A stretch of 64,000 bases of DNA from Xanthobacter agilis (lineage in GTDB: Bacteria; Pseudomonadota; Alphaproteobacteria; Rhizobiales; Xanthobacteraceae): positions 62,001 through 126,000 of the forward strand of contig NZ_JABWGX010000007.1 in the NCBI RefSeq assembly GCF_021730435.1. The letters run 5' to 3'. The notes beneath the pieces are model-generated. The model was given only the letters and a program-made list of their open reading frames with translations, was not told the DNA's origin and made no database searches. A program made the translations under genes and the position numbers. Of the stretch, positions 10,476 to 19,272 are shown in pieces; position 1 is the first letter of the stretch; each line of letters opens with the position of its first letter.

Positions 10476-10504
10476 CCGTCCGCGCCTCCAGGAGGCGCGG
10501 ACGG
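10476..10504 (-). terminator. 14-bp hairpin directly after the cytochrome stop codon
   Basis: Perfect inverted repeat CCGTCCGCGCCTCC / GGAGGCGCGGACGG centred on one base, six bases beyond the stop codon of the pentaheme cytochrome gene. No U-tract follows, so it may protect the 3' end or act with the second hairpin at 10423-10452. Confidence 0.5.
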
Positions 10505-10510
10505 AGGGGG

Positions 10511-12601
10511 TCAGTAGCGGGCGTCGGAGGGCCGGCCGCCCTTCGGCCAGTCGTTGACCTTGCCGGGGAAGTCCGGGCGCGGCATGTGGGTGAAGTATTC
10601 CGCCACGTCCACGGCGTCCTGATCAGAAAGGCCACCTTGGCCGAGCGGGAACTTCTCGTGGAAGCCGATGGGCATGTTGCGCTTCACAAAGGCGGCCGCG
10701 GTGTAGGTGCGGGCCATGCCGGCGCCGATGTTGAAGGACTTGTCGCCCCACAGCGGCGGATAGATGAAGGCGCCATTCGCGTCCTGAAGGCCCTCGCCAT
10801 CGGCGCCGTGGCAGACGGCGCATTGGGTCGTGTAGACCTGCTTTCCGTTGTCGACGTTGGGCTTGATCGCCTTGTCGATCTTGCCTACGCCGCGGCCCTC
10901 CACCTTGTCCTCGGGCTTGGTGGCGCCCTTCATCCAGTTGAAATAGGCGACCATGGCCTTCATGTCGTCGCCGTCCTTCGCAAGCGGCTTGCCGTTCATG
11001 GAGCGCAGGAAGCAGCCGTTGATGCGGTCTTCCAGGGTGATCTCCCGGCCGGCACGCGGCGCATAGCTCGGGAACATGGCCGAGACGCCCACATAAGGGG
11101 AGCCGTCCGCGACGGTGCCGCCGTTGAGATGGCAGCTGGTGCAGTTCAGCACGTCGCCCACATTCTTCGGCAACAGGGTGTGGGTCTCGGTGTTGAGGCG
11201 CATGCCCCATACGAGCTGCTTTGCGTTGGCTTCGTTCAGCAGGTTGGCAAGGCGCGGCGTCTCGAACTTGGACATGTCGATCTTGGGATCGAGCAGCGCA
11301 CGGGCCTTCTTCACCTGGTCCGCGCTCACCGGCGAGGCGGTGTTGCCCCAATTGGTGCGGATGAAGGTGAGGATGTCCGCCACTTCCTGGTCATCCAGCC
11401 GGGCGAAGCTCGGCATGGTGAAGACACGGGGATAGGCGTTGGTTTCCGCCGTCTTCCAGCCGGTGAGGGTGATGTGCATCAGCGTCGCGGCATCATTGGC
11501 CGTGACGGTTGGGTTGCCGGCCAGGGGCGGGAAGACCTTGGGCACGCCGGCACCGTTCAGGCGGTGGCAGTCGGTGCAGAACTGCGCGTAGCCGAGCCCG
11601 CCCCGCGTCGTGAACATGGCCTCGGGCACCGCATCGTTGTTCGGCAGCGGCGTCACCTCGTGCGGATGGTCCGTAGGCAGCGACTTCAGATAGGTGGCGA
11701 TGGCGGTCAGGTCATCGGCGCTGAAGTGCTGCGTGGAGTTGTGGATCACCTCCGTCATGGAGCCGGACACGGTCGCGAAGCGGTTCTGGCCGCTTTTCAG
11801 CAGTTCGACCGTGTCGGGAACAGTCCATAGATCGCGCAGGTTGATGGCGTTCCATTCCTCCACCTTGGCGCCGGAGACGAACTTGTCGCCGTTCGGCCCG
11901 CGGTTGGACATGGCGACTTCCTGGAAGCCGATGCCGCGCGGGGTGTGGCACGCGCCGCAATGGCCGAGGCCCTCGACCAGATAGGCGCCGCGATTCCACA
12001 CTGCGTCCTTGGTTGGGTCGGCCACGAAGGGGCGGCTGTCCAGGAATGCCAGGTTCCAGAAGGCAAGGCCCCAGCGCTGATTGAAGGGGAAGCCGATGCC
12101 GGGCGCCTTGTTGGGCTGCGCCACCGGCTCCACGCCCTGCATGAGGTACGCATAGAGCGCGTACATGTCGTCTGGCGTGATCTTCGCGTAGGATGGATAG
12201 GGCATGGCCGGGTACAGATGCGCCCCGTCCGCCGTCACCCCCTTGCGCATGGTGCGGTCGAACGCGCCGAAGCTGTACTGGCCGATGCCGGTCTTCGGAT
12301 CCGGCGTGATGTTGGTGGAGTAGAGCACGCCGAAGGGGGTTTCCAGCGGCAGGCCGCCGGCCATCGGACGGCCACCGGGAGCGGTGTGGCAGGCGACGCA
12401 ATCGCCCAATTCGGCCATGTATTTGCCGCGCGCGATCAGTTCCGTGTCCGTGGTCTTGGGCAGCGCGCGGCCGGCATCAGGGATGCGCGGCGGGGTGACC
12501 ACCCACCAGAAAAAGCCCGCGCCGGCGATGGCCGCCGCAGCCACAAGCGCCCCCGCCACCTTCCATTTCGATCTGCGTCTGCCTGAAACGTCGCTGTCCA
12601 T
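10511..12601 (-). CDS. Pentaheme c-type cytochrome: AdhB-like triheme module fused to TsdA-like diheme module
   Basis: A 696-residue membrane-anchored periplasmic electron carrier or oxidoreductase. An uncleaved TM anchor lies at about residues 15-36. Five heme-c motifs follow: CVACH (68-72), CGACH (215-219), CTDCH (342-346), CTSCH (487-491) and CAVCH (594-598). The first three, in their spacing and surroundings, match the cytochrome subunit of membrane alcohol/gluconate dehydrogenases. The last two resemble thiosulfate dehydrogenase TsdA, including Cys530 (INGCFLRSMNG) 39 residues after His491, where TsdA has its unusual axial Cys ligand. The start at 12601 has GGAGGCGAG upstream; the frame's 80 earlier codons are not protein-like. 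No dehydrogenase subunit gene is adjacent. A redox role is secure; the substrate (thiosulfate, alcohol) is inference. Confidence 0.88.
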   Translation of the reverse strand: MDSDVSGRRRSKWKVAGALVAAAAIAGAGFFWWVVTPPRIPDAGRALPKTTDTELIARGKYMAELGDCVACHTAPGGRPMAGGLPLETPFGVLYSTNITPDPKTGIGQYSFGAFDRTMRKGVTADGAHLYPAMPYPSYAKITPDDMYALYAYLMQGVEPVAQPNKAPGIGFPFNQRWGLAFWNLAFLDSRPFVADPTKDAVWNRGAYLVEGLGHCGACHTPRGIGFQEVAMSNRGPNGDKFVSGAKVEEWNAINLRDLWTVPDTVELLKSGQNRFATVSGSMTEVIHNSTQHFSADDLTAIATYLKSLPTDHPHEVTPLPNNDAVPEAMFTTRGGLGYAQFCTDCHRLNGAGVPKVFPPLAGNPTVTANDAATLMHITLTGWKTAETNAYPRVFTMPSFARLDDQEVADILTFIRTNWGNTASPVSADQVKKARALLDPKIDMSKFETPRLANLLNEANAKQLVWGMRLNTETHTLLPKNVGDVLNCTSCHLNGGTVADGSPYVGVSAMFPSYAPRAGREITLEDRINGCFLRSMNGKPLAKDGDDMKAMVAYFNWMKGATKPEDKVEGRGVGKIDKAIKPNVDNGKQVYTTQCAVCHGADGEGLQDANGAFIYPPLWGDKSFNIGAGMARTYTAAAFVKRNMPIGFHEKFPLGQGGLSDQDAVDVAEYFTHMPRPDFPGKVNDWPKGGRPSDARY

Positions 12602-12957
12602 CGTCTCGCCTCCGGGTGCGGGCGGAAGCGTGCTTCGATGCGTCCATGGCCGTCCCGTCGGGCATCCCGGCCCACAGGCAGTTTGCAACGCATCGAGGCC
12701 TGCCACCGCGGCGTACCTGCCACCTTCATCGACCGGGGACTGTATCGTCGCATTGACGTGCCGCAACTGTGAAATGTGGCGAGCACCCGTCCTGAGTGGT
12801 GGTCGGAGACCGCCCGCTTGTGTGTGGACGGTCCTTTGCACATGCCGGCGCCGTGATGGCGCTGGCGGTCACGATTGCGTGTGCAGTGCACTATGGCGGA
12901 CCACGCGGACGGGCGCGCCCTCTGTTCAGGCGTCGCCCTTCGTCGCCTGAAAGGACG
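12602..12957. other. Intergenic region upstream of the cytochrome gene
   Basis: 356 bp between the start of the cytochrome gene and the end of oxyR, both read leftward. It must hold the cytochrome promoter, but no convincing -35/-10 pair can be singled out. The only distinct structure is the hairpin at 12925-12951 after oxyR. Confidence 0.4.
12925..12951 (-). terminator. Hairpin after oxyR
   Basis: Inverted repeat TTCAGGCG / CGCCTGAA with an 11-base loop, six bases beyond the oxyR stop codon. No U-run follows. Likely the end of the ahpCF-oxyR transcript. Confidence 0.45.
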
Positions 12958-13866
12958 TCAGTTGGCGCGCTTCAGCAGGTTTTCCGGCAGTTTGCGGCAG
13001 AGATCCGCCACCTGCTTCAGCAGCGGCGCCATGGCCGATGTCTTTCGCCACAACAGGCCGATCTGACGGCTGGGATGGGAATCGATGAAGTCGAGAAAAT
13101 GGATGTTATCCGACGGCCGCGACTGGCTCTGAATGGCCAGCATGGGCAAAAGCGTGATACCGGCCCCCGCCACCACCATCTGCCGCAGGGTTTCAAGGCT
13201 GGTGGCGCGGAACTCGCTCTTTTCCCGTGCGCCCGAGAGCTGGCACACTTCCAGCGCCTGGTCGCGCAGGCAATGGCCATCTTCCAGCAGCATCAGATTG
13301 TGTTGGCCGAGCTCGTCCAGATGGAGGGAACGGCGCTTGGCCAGGGGATGATCGGCGGGAACCGCCAGCAGGAACGGTTCCTCGAACAGAAACTCGCTGT
13401 GCAGGTGATGATCGTGGACCGGCAGCGCCAGGAATGCGGCGTCGAGCGTCCCCGCATTGAGCCGCGCCAGGAGATCCGCGCTCTTCTCCTCGAATAGCAT
13501 CAGCTCCAACTGTGGAAAGCGCGCCCGGATCAGGGGCACCACATGGGGCAGCAGATAGGGTCCGAGGGTGGGGAACACGCCCAGCTTCAGCGTGCCGCCT
13601 TCGGCGGAGCGGCTGCGGCGGGCGCCTTCCTTCATCTGGTCCACTTCATTGAGAATCCGCCGGGCCCGTTCCACGGCGTCGCGGCCGGCGGCGGTCAGCA
13701 TTACCCGGCGCGGCGTGCGCTCCACCAGGGGCACGCCCAATTCCTCTTCCAGCTTGCGGATCTGCATGGACAGCGTGGGCTGGCTCACCAGGCACACTTC
13801 CGCGGCACGGCGGAAATTCCGATGGTCCGCCAAGGCGATGAGATATTGCAGCTCGCGCAGGGTCAT
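12958..13866 (-). CDS. oxyR: OxyR, hydrogen peroxide-sensing LysR-family regulator
   Basis: A 302-residue LysR-type activator. The winged helix-turn-helix is at residues 1-60 (EVCLVSQPTLSMQIRKLE) and a LysR substrate-binding domain follows. The redox switch cysteines fall at exactly Cys199 and Cys208 in GHCLRDQALEVC, as in E. coli OxyR, so this is a true peroxide sensor rather than a generic LysR protein. It is the third gene of ahpC-ahpF-oxyR, 74 bp behind ahpF with a strong hairpin in the gap (13882-13910). An OxyR-type operator lies upstream of ahpC, suggesting that it activates its own operon. A frame extension upstream of 13866 is not protein-like. Confidence 0.95.
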   Translation of the reverse strand: MTLRELQYLIALADHRNFRRAAEVCLVSQPTLSMQIRKLEEELGVPLVERTPRRVMLTAAGRDAVERARRILNEVDQMKEGARRSRSAEGGTLKLGVFPTLGPYLLPHVVPLIRARFPQLELMLFEEKSADLLARLNAGTLDAAFLALPVHDHHLHSEFLFEEPFLLAVPADHPLAKRRSLHLDELGQHNLMLLEDGHCLRDQALEVCQLSGAREKSEFRATSLETLRQMVVAGAGITLLPMLAIQSQSRPSDNIHFLDFIDSHPSRQIGLLWRKTSAMAPLLKQVADLCRKLPENLLKRAN

Positions 13867-13881
13867 CTCGTCTCGATGTGC

Positions 13882-13910
13882 GCCGCCCACCGGATGGACC
13901 GGTGGGCGGC
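13882..13910 (-). terminator. 12-bp hairpin between ahpF and oxyR
   Basis: Perfect inverted repeat GCCGCCCACCGG / CCGGTGGGCGGC with a 5-base loop (ATGGA), in the 74-bp gap between the ahpF stop and oxyR start. Very stable and without a U-tract; likely a partial terminator or processing barrier that keeps oxyR mRNA lower than ahpC/ahpF. Confidence 0.55.
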
Positions 13911-13940
13911 AGTGAGGGGCAAGCCATTCCCCGGTGTGGA

Positions 13941-15524
13941 TCAGGCCGCCTTGCTCTCCGGCTCGCCGGGCGCCGAGGAACGGATGAGGTAGTCGAACGC
14001 GCCCAGCGATGCCTTGGCACCCTCGCCCATGGCGATGATGATCTGCTTGTAGGGCACGGTTGTGCAATCACCGGCCGCGAACACGCCCGGCACCGAGGTC
14101 TGGCCGCGCTCGTCCACCACGATTTCGCCGCGGGGGGAAAGCTCCAGGCTGCCCTTCAGCCATTCGGTGTTCGGCAGCAGGCCGATCTGGACGAAGATGC
14201 CCTCCAGCTCCAGGGTCTGGATCTGGCCGGAGACGCGGTTCTCATAAGTGAGGCCGGTCACCTTCTGCCCGTCGCCGAGCACCTCGGTGGTGCGGGCCGA
14301 CAGCTTGACATCCACATTGGGCAGGCTCGCCAGCTTGCGCTGGAGCACCTCGTCGGCGCGCAGCTTGGTGTCGAACTCGAAGAGGGTCACATGGGCCACC
14401 ACGCCGGCGAGGTCGATGGCCGCCTCCACGCCGGAATTGCCGCCGCCGATCACCGCCACCCGCTTGCCCTTGAACAGGGGGCCGTCGCAATGGGGGCAAT
14501 AGGCGACGCCCTTGGCGCGGTACTTGTCCTCGCCGGGCACGCCCATCTGCCGCCAGCGGGCGCCGGTGGCGAGGATGACGCTCTTGGCCTTCAGCGCGGC
14601 ACCGTTGGCGAGCTCGATCGAGATGAAATCGTCGCCGGGCACCAGCTTCTGGGCCTTCTGGAGATTCATGATCTCCACCTCATACTCGCGCACATGCTGT
14701 TCCAGCGCCGTGGCGAGCTTCGGGCCCTCGGTGTAGGGCACGGAAATGAAGTTCTCGATGGCCATGGTGTCCAGCACCTGGCCGCCGAAGCGCTCGGCCG
14801 CGACACCGGTGCGGATGCCCTTGCGCGCCGCATAGATCGCCGCCGCGGCGCCGGCCGGACCGCCGCCCACCACCAGCACCTCGAACGGATCGAGGGTGGC
14901 GAGGCGCTTGGCCTCCCGCTCCACCGCGCCGGTGTCGAGCTTGGCGACGATCTCCTCGACGCCCATGCGGCCCTGGCCGAACACTTCGCCGTTCAGATAG
15001 ACGGTGGGCACCGACATCACCTGGCGTGCGTCCACTTCCTTTTGGAAGAGGGCGCCGTCGATGGCCGCGTGCTGGATCTTCGGGTTCAGCACGGCCATGA
15101 GGTTCAGGGCCTGCACCACATCCGGGCAATTCTGGCAGGACTGGGAGAAATAGGTTTCGAACTTGAAGTCGCCGTCGAGGCCCTTGATCTGGTCGATGAT
15201 CGCCTGCTCGACCTTCGGCGGATAACCGCCGGTCTGGAGCAGGGCGAGGATGAGCGAGGTGAATTCGTGGCCCATGGGCAGGCCGGCGAACGCCAGATGA
15301 ATGTCCTCGCCCGGGCTCGTCAGCGCGAAGGAGGGCACGCGCGCATCTGAGGCGCCGCGGCTCTCGGTGACGGTGATCTTGTCGGAGAGCTGCACCAGGT
15401 CGTTCAGAAGGTCCAGGGTTTCCCTGGACTTGGCGCCGTCGTCCACGAACGCGGTGATCTCGATCGGGCGGACCACGCGCTCCAGATAGGTCTTGAGTTG
15501 AGCCTTCATCGTGTCGTCGAGCAT
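13941..15524 (-). CDS. ahpF: Alkyl hydroperoxide reductase subunit F (NADH:peroxiredoxin oxidoreductase)
   Basis: A 527-residue flavoprotein that passes electrons from NADH through FAD and two disulfides to AhpC. The N-terminal double-thioredoxin-fold domain carries CQNC (130-133). The C-terminal thioredoxin-reductase-like part has the FAD motif [11 protein letters not shown], the NADH motif [10 protein letters not shown], the redox pair CPHC and the closing FAD signature [10 protein letters not shown]. Length and domain order are those of E. coli AhpF. It lies 126 bp behind ahpC, separated by an 11-bp hairpin, and 74 bp ahead of oxyR. Confidence 0.97.
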   Translation of the reverse strand: MLDDTMKAQLKTYLERVVRPIEITAFVDDGAKSRETLDLLNDLVQLSDKITVTESRGASDARVPSFALTSPGEDIHLAFAGLPMGHEFTSLILALLQTGGYPPKVEQAIIDQIKGLDGDFKFETYFSQSCQNCPDVVQALNLMAVLNPKIQHAAIDGALFQKEVDARQVMSVPTVYLNGEVFGQGRMGVEEIVAKLDTGAVEREAKRLATLDPFEVLVVGGGPAGAAAAIYAARKGIRTGVAAERFGGQVLDTMAIENFISVPYTEGPKLATALEQHVREYEVEIMNLQKAQKLVPGDDFISIELANGAALKAKSVILATGARWRQMGVPGEDKYRAKGVAYCPHCDGPLFKGKRVAVIGGGNSGVEAAIDLAGVVAHVTLFEFDTKLRADEVLQRKLASLPNVDVKLSARTTEVLGDGQKVTGLTYENRVSGQIQTLELEGIFVQIGLLPNTEWLKGSLELSPRGEIVVDERGQTSVPGVFAAGDCTTVPYKQIIIAMGEGAKASLGAFDYLIRSSAPGEPESKAA

Positions 15525-15577
15525 GGCAATCCTCCGATGAACCGAATGGAGTGAAACCCGGCCTCCCGCCGGGAGAA

Positions 15578-15607
15578 GCAGCCTTCCCCATGGAGAGGGA
15601 AGGCTGC
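15578..15607 (-). terminator. 11-bp attenuator-like hairpin between ahpC and ahpF
   Basis: Perfect inverted repeat GCAGCCTTCCC / GGGAAGGCTGC with an 8-base loop, midway in the 126-bp ahpC-ahpF gap. Peroxiredoxin is needed in large excess over its reductase in other bacteria, and a partial terminator here would give that ratio. Inference from position and stability only. Confidence 0.55.
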
Positions 15608-15650
15608 CATGCGCACGATCAAAGGAGCGTGCGCGTCGCGTTGCGGCAGA

Positions 15651-16214
15651 TCAGATCTTGCCGACGAGGTCGAGGGACGGAGCGAGGGTCTTCTCGCCTT
15701 CCTGCCACTTGGCGGGGCACACCTCACCGGGGTGGGACGCGACGTACTGGGCGGCCTTCACCTTGCGCAGCAGGTCGGAGGCATCACGGCCGATGCCCTC
15801 GGCGGTGATTTCCGTGGCCTGGATCACGCCATTCGGGTCGACGATGAAGGTGCCGCGGTCGGCAAGGCCCTGGCCGGGGCGCAGCACTTCAAAGTTGGTG
15901 GAGATCTCGTGGTTGGGATCGCCGAGCATGGTGTACTTGATCTTGGCGATGGTGTCGGAGGTGTCGTGCCACGCCTTGTGGGTGAAGTGGGTGTCGGTGG
16001 ACACCGAGTAGATCTCCACGCCGAGCTTCTGGAACTCAGCATAGTGATCGGCCACGTCGCCAAGCTCGGTCGGGCAGACGAAGGTGAAGTCGGCCGGGTA
16101 GAAGAAGAACACGGACCACTTGCCCGCAAGGTCGGCGTCGCTCACCTCGATGAACTTGCCATCCTTGAAAGCCTGGGCCTTGAAGGGCTTGATCTTGGTA
16201 TTCACGAGAGACAT
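15651..16214 (-). CDS. ahpC: Alkyl hydroperoxide reductase subunit C (2-Cys peroxiredoxin)
   Basis: A 187-residue typical 2-Cys peroxiredoxin of the AhpC/Prx1 class that reduces H2O2, organic hydroperoxides and peroxynitrite in the cytoplasm. The peroxidatic Cys47 is in FTFVCPTE and the resolving Cys166 in GEVCPAKW, equivalent to E. coli Cys46/Cys165. The GDPNHEIS and [13 protein letters not shown] segments are also conserved. The start has AAGGAA upstream. It is the first gene of the operon and lies behind an OxyR-type operator. Confidence 0.98.
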   Translation of the reverse strand: MSLVNTKIKPFKAQAFKDGKFIEVSDADLAGKWSVFFFYPADFTFVCPTELGDVADHYAEFQKLGVEIYSVSTDTHFTHKAWHDTSDTIAKIKYTMLGDPNHEISTNFEVLRPGQGLADRGTFIVDPNGVIQATEITAEGIGRDASDLLRKVKAAQYVASHPGEVCPAKWQEGEKTLAPSLDLVGKI

Positions 16215-16266
16215 GACATTTCCTTGGGTCAGGTTGCGGTGCAGAAGGGCCGAAAGCCTTCGCGAC

Positions 16267-16339
16267 GCAACATATGGGGATGGTCCGGATAAGCAAAATA
16301 GATAAATTCGTCATTTTTGATAGGCTGAAGCTATCAAAA
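16267..16339 (-). promoter_or_regulatory. ahpC promoter with OxyR-type operator
   Basis: On the minus strand, -35 TTGCTT (16294-16289) and -10 TATGTT (16272-16267) are separated by 16 bp. Immediately upstream is a perfect dyad with 11-base arms (16311-16321 and 16329-16339) whose core is ATAG-N7-CTAT, the OxyR half-site pair. A third ATAG lies at 16296-16299, exactly 22 bp from the first, adjoining the -35 as expected for an OxyR tetramer. The fourth half-site is degenerate. Together with the linked oxyR gene this is a strong operator prediction. Confidence 0.8.
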
Positions 16340-16489
16340 ATGCCATAAAATCCTGTATCTGAAGGGATTTGTCGCGCTGTCGCAGGGCGGATGTCCCTGT
16401 CGATCGCCCCATTGTGCTATGCGGCAGAATGGCGCGGTTTGCCGGGGTGGGCAGATGCGCGGCCCGCACGCTGGCGCGCCGGGGCGGGG

Positions 16490-17419
16490 TCAGCGCGCGG
16501 GCGCCCCATCCCGGCGCGGCAGCAGCACCAGAAGCGCGCCGGTGAGCACCAGGGCGATGCCCAGGGCCGCGCCGAGGGTCCAATGAAAGGCTTCGAACCA
16601 GGTGGACAGGGCCAGCGCCACCAGCGGGAACAGCACGGTCACATAGCCCGCGCGGCTGGCGCCGATGCGGCGGATGAGGGCGAAGTAGATCGCGAATCCG
16701 GACAATGTCTGCGCCGCCACAAGATAGAGCAGGGAGCCCACATAGCGTGCCGTCCAATCGATCGTGAACGGCGCGCCGCGGAGGATCGCCACCACCAGCA
16801 TGATGGCGAAGCCATAGAAAAAGCCCCATGCGGTCATGGAAACGAGCGGGTAGCCCCGCCGTCCCGCCAGACCGGACACCAGGCTGCCGACCGAGAAGCA
16901 GAACGTGCCGGCCAGGGACAGCAGCAGCCCGACGCCCGCGCCCTCAACGCCTTCCCCGGAGGCGAGGGTGGGGCCGAACACCAGGGCAAGGCCCGCCACA
17001 CCCACCACCGCGCCCGCCACCACCTGCCGGTGCAGGGGTTGGCCCAGCACCGCCGCGCCGATGAGGGGAATCATCACCGCCGCCAGCGCGAACACCACCG
17101 ACAGCAAACCGGATGGCAAATGATAGCCGGCATAATAAAAGGTGATGAAGTTGAGGGAAAACAGGGTCACGCCCAGCACGGCGAACACCAGATGGTCGCG
17201 CCAATGGAACAGCAGCCGCTCACCCCGCACCGCCACCACGATGAACATGACCACGGTGGCGATGAGGAAGCGCCAGACCAGGGATACCTCGGGCACCACC
17301 ACGCCGAGCTGCATTCGCAACGGCAGCCAGCCGCTTCCAAAAATGAGGATGGTGGCCGCGTAAAGCAGCAGATCCACCGGTCCTATGGTGGCGGAAGGAG
17401 GCGCTGGCGCCTTTGGCAT
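16490..17419 (-). CDS. EamA/DMT family transporter
   Basis: A 309-residue membrane protein of the drug/metabolite transporter superfamily with about ten predicted TM segments arranged as two EamA repeats, for example SGLLSVVFALAAVMIPLIGA and GASRAGYVTVLFPLVALALS. It probably exports a small metabolite or amino acid. It is monocistronic, reading leftward; the 275 bp between it and the ahpC start contain the OxyR-controlled promoter of ahpC, which points the same way. The substrate cannot be inferred. Confidence 0.88.
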   Translation of the reverse strand: MPKAPAPPSATIGPVDLLLYAATILIFGSGWLPLRMQLGVVVPEVSLVWRFLIATVVMFIVVAVRGERLLFHWRDHLVFAVLGVTLFSLNFITFYYAGYHLPSGLLSVVFALAAVMIPLIGAAVLGQPLHRQVVAGAVVGVAGLALVFGPTLASGEGVEGAGVGLLLSLAGTFCFSVGSLVSGLAGRRGYPLVSMTAWGFFYGFAIMLVVAILRGAPFTIDWTARYVGSLLYLVAAQTLSGFAIYFALIRRIGASRAGYVTVLFPLVALALSTWFEAFHWTLGAALGIALVLTGALLVLLPRRDGAPAR

Positions 17420-17679
17420 CGGGCTGCTCCGGAAGCGGTCTGGAATCGTAAGGTTCCAGTATTAATAGGAGGATTCGCCGAGCCACGCGCGGCGTTTCGC
17501 GCGACGGGGCTCCGATCGCCCGGCGGACCGCGGCCTATGGGGGCGTTTGTCGAGCGCACACGCGTTTGCTGCCCGCCGGCCGGCGCTTCGGATCGGCGAC
17601 GATGCCCCTTGGGACCGGCCGGCGGCCCGTATCATTCCACCATGCACTTATCGCATGGCAGATAAGCTAACGGCGAAGA

Positions 17680-19050
17680 TCAGTAGGCGAGGGTGGTGAA
17701 GGCCGGCTCCACGGAACCGTCCCAATCCCCCTGGAAGTGGTCGAGCAGAATCTCGGCCGGCGCGCGCCCGGAGAAGACGGTTTCCTCCAACGGCGCCAGA
17801 AAGCGCGTTTCGTCCCGACCCTGGCGGTCGAGGAAGCCACGGCGCGCGAGGCCGGCGGAGGAAAGGGCAAGGGCCTGCCGCGCCACCTCCTTTAGCTTGT
17901 GGCCTCGGATTTCCGAATGGAGGGCGAGCCGGGGCACATCATCCCGCAGACGCTGGCGGTCCTCGGCGGTCCAGTCCTTCACGAGGTCGAAGGCGGCGTC
18001 GAGGCTGTCCCGGTCATAGAGCAGGCCCACCCAGAACGCGGGCAAGGCGCACAATTTCGCCCAGGGGCCGGCATCGGCGCCGCGCATTTCCAGGAAGCGC
18101 TTCAGCCGGACCTCGGGGAAGATGGTGGACAGGTGGTTCACCCAATCGGACAGGGTCGCCACTTCGCCGGGCAGTACCGGATGGCGCCCGGCCAGGAGAT
18201 CGCGGAAGGAGGTTCCCGCCACGTCGATATAGGTGTCGCCGCGCTTCACGAAATACATGGGCACGTCGAGGGCATAATCCACATAGGCCTCGAAGCCGAA
18301 GCCGTCCTCGAAGGCAAACGGCAGCATGCCGGAGCGGGCGTTGTCGGTGTCGCGCCAGATCTCCGAGCGGAATGACAGGAAGCCGTTCGGCTTGCCCTCG
18401 GTGAAGGGCGAGTTGGCGAACAAAGCCGTGGCCACCGGCTGCAAAGCGAGCCCCACCCGCATCTTCTTGACCATGTCGGCTTCGCTGGAGAAGTCGAGGT
18501 TCACCTGCACGGTGCAGGTGCGGAACATCATGTCGAGGCCGAACTTGCCCACCTTGGGCATGTAGTTGGCCATGATCTTGTAGCGGCCCTTGGGCATCAC
18601 CGGGGTTTCGGAGCGGCTCCACTTGGGGCTCATGCCGATGCCGAGGAAGCCGATGCCGAGCGGCTCGGCCACTTCCCGCACCTGGGCGAGGTGGGCATTC
18701 AACTCGGCGCAGGTCTCGTGGATGGTCGAGACCGGCGCGCCCGAAAGCTCGAACTGGCCGCCCGGCTCCAGGGAGATGGCGCCGCCGCCGGTCACGTCGG
18801 CAAGGCCGATGATGTGCTCGCCCTCCATGATCGGCTCCCAGCCGAGCAGAAGGCGCATGCCCTCCAACAGCTTGCGGATGCCTTTCGGCCCCTCGTAGGG
18901 CACCGGCTCGTGGCGGGCCAGGGTGAAGGGGATCTTTTCGTGCTCGGTGCCGATGCGGAAAGAGCTTTCCGGCTTATTGCCCTGTTCGATCCAGGCGATC
19001 AGTTCGTCGCGGGAGGTGATGGGGGTCGCGTCGAGCGTATCGCGGGCCAT
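17680..19050 (-). CDS. gshA: Glutamate--cysteine ligase (plant/alphaproteobacterial type)
   Basis: A 456-residue ATP-dependent ligase making gamma-glutamylcysteine, the first step of glutathione synthesis. It belongs to the GCS2/plant-type family used by alphaproteobacteria: the N-terminal SSFRIGTEHEK, GGGAISLEPGGQFELSGAP, GIGMSPKW, NYMPKVG and TCTVQVNLDF segments are all hallmark stretches. Length is typical. gshB is not in the window. Upstream lie three direct copies of GGTGCACTT (19074-19109), a possible regulator site. About 20 bp beyond the stop (17644-17667) is a weak hairpin CTTATC/GATAAG. Confidence 0.96.
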   Translation of the reverse strand: MARDTLDATPITSRDELIAWIEQGNKPESSFRIGTEHEKIPFTLARHEPVPYEGPKGIRKLLEGMRLLLGWEPIMEGEHIIGLADVTGGGAISLEPGGQFELSGAPVSTIHETCAELNAHLAQVREVAEPLGIGFLGIGMSPKWSRSETPVMPKGRYKIMANYMPKVGKFGLDMMFRTCTVQVNLDFSSEADMVKKMRVGLALQPVATALFANSPFTEGKPNGFLSFRSEIWRDTDNARSGMLPFAFEDGFGFEAYVDYALDVPMYFVKRGDTYIDVAGTSFRDLLAGRHPVLPGEVATLSDWVNHLSTIFPEVRLKRFLEMRGADAGPWAKLCALPAFWVGLLYDRDSLDAAFDLVKDWTAEDRQRLRDDVPRLALHSEIRGHKLKEVARQALALSSAGLARRGFLDRQGRDETRFLAPLEETVFSGRAPAEILLDHFQGDWDGSVEPAFTTLAY

Positions 19051-19073
19051 ACGGACATCTCTTCAGCACATCA

Positions 19074-19109
19074 GGTGCACTTCGGGGGGTGCACTTGGGC
19101 GGTGCACTT
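19074..19109. repeat. Triple GGTGCACTT direct repeat in the gshA leader
   Basis: Three copies of GGTGCACTT (each with the palindrome GTGCAC) at 19074-19082, 19088-19096 and 19101-19109, with start-to-start distances of 14 and 13 bp, 24-59 bp ahead of the gshA start codon. The number, spacing and place suggest a regulatory site or slippage in the leader. Function unproven. Confidence 0.55.
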
Positions 19110-19272
19110 TGGGGCGCGCGACCATACACGGCTGTTCGTCGGAGGCAAACGGGATGCGTGCCGGATCCCGCTCCGCGGTACCTTGCCGCTCCGCTCCCGC
19201 TCGCCGCGGCACGAGTGATGCAGTGCCAGGCTCCCTTTTTGCGGGGGCGGTCGGCGACGCCGGTTGGCGGCT

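Noticed and set aside
13878-15350. 490-codon plus-strand frame over ahpF
   Set aside because: A mirror of ahpF codons, typical of GC-rich genomes; no start signal.
16391-17665. 424-codon plus-strand frame over the EamA transporter
   Set aside because: Gln/His/Arg-rich antisense translation of membrane segments.
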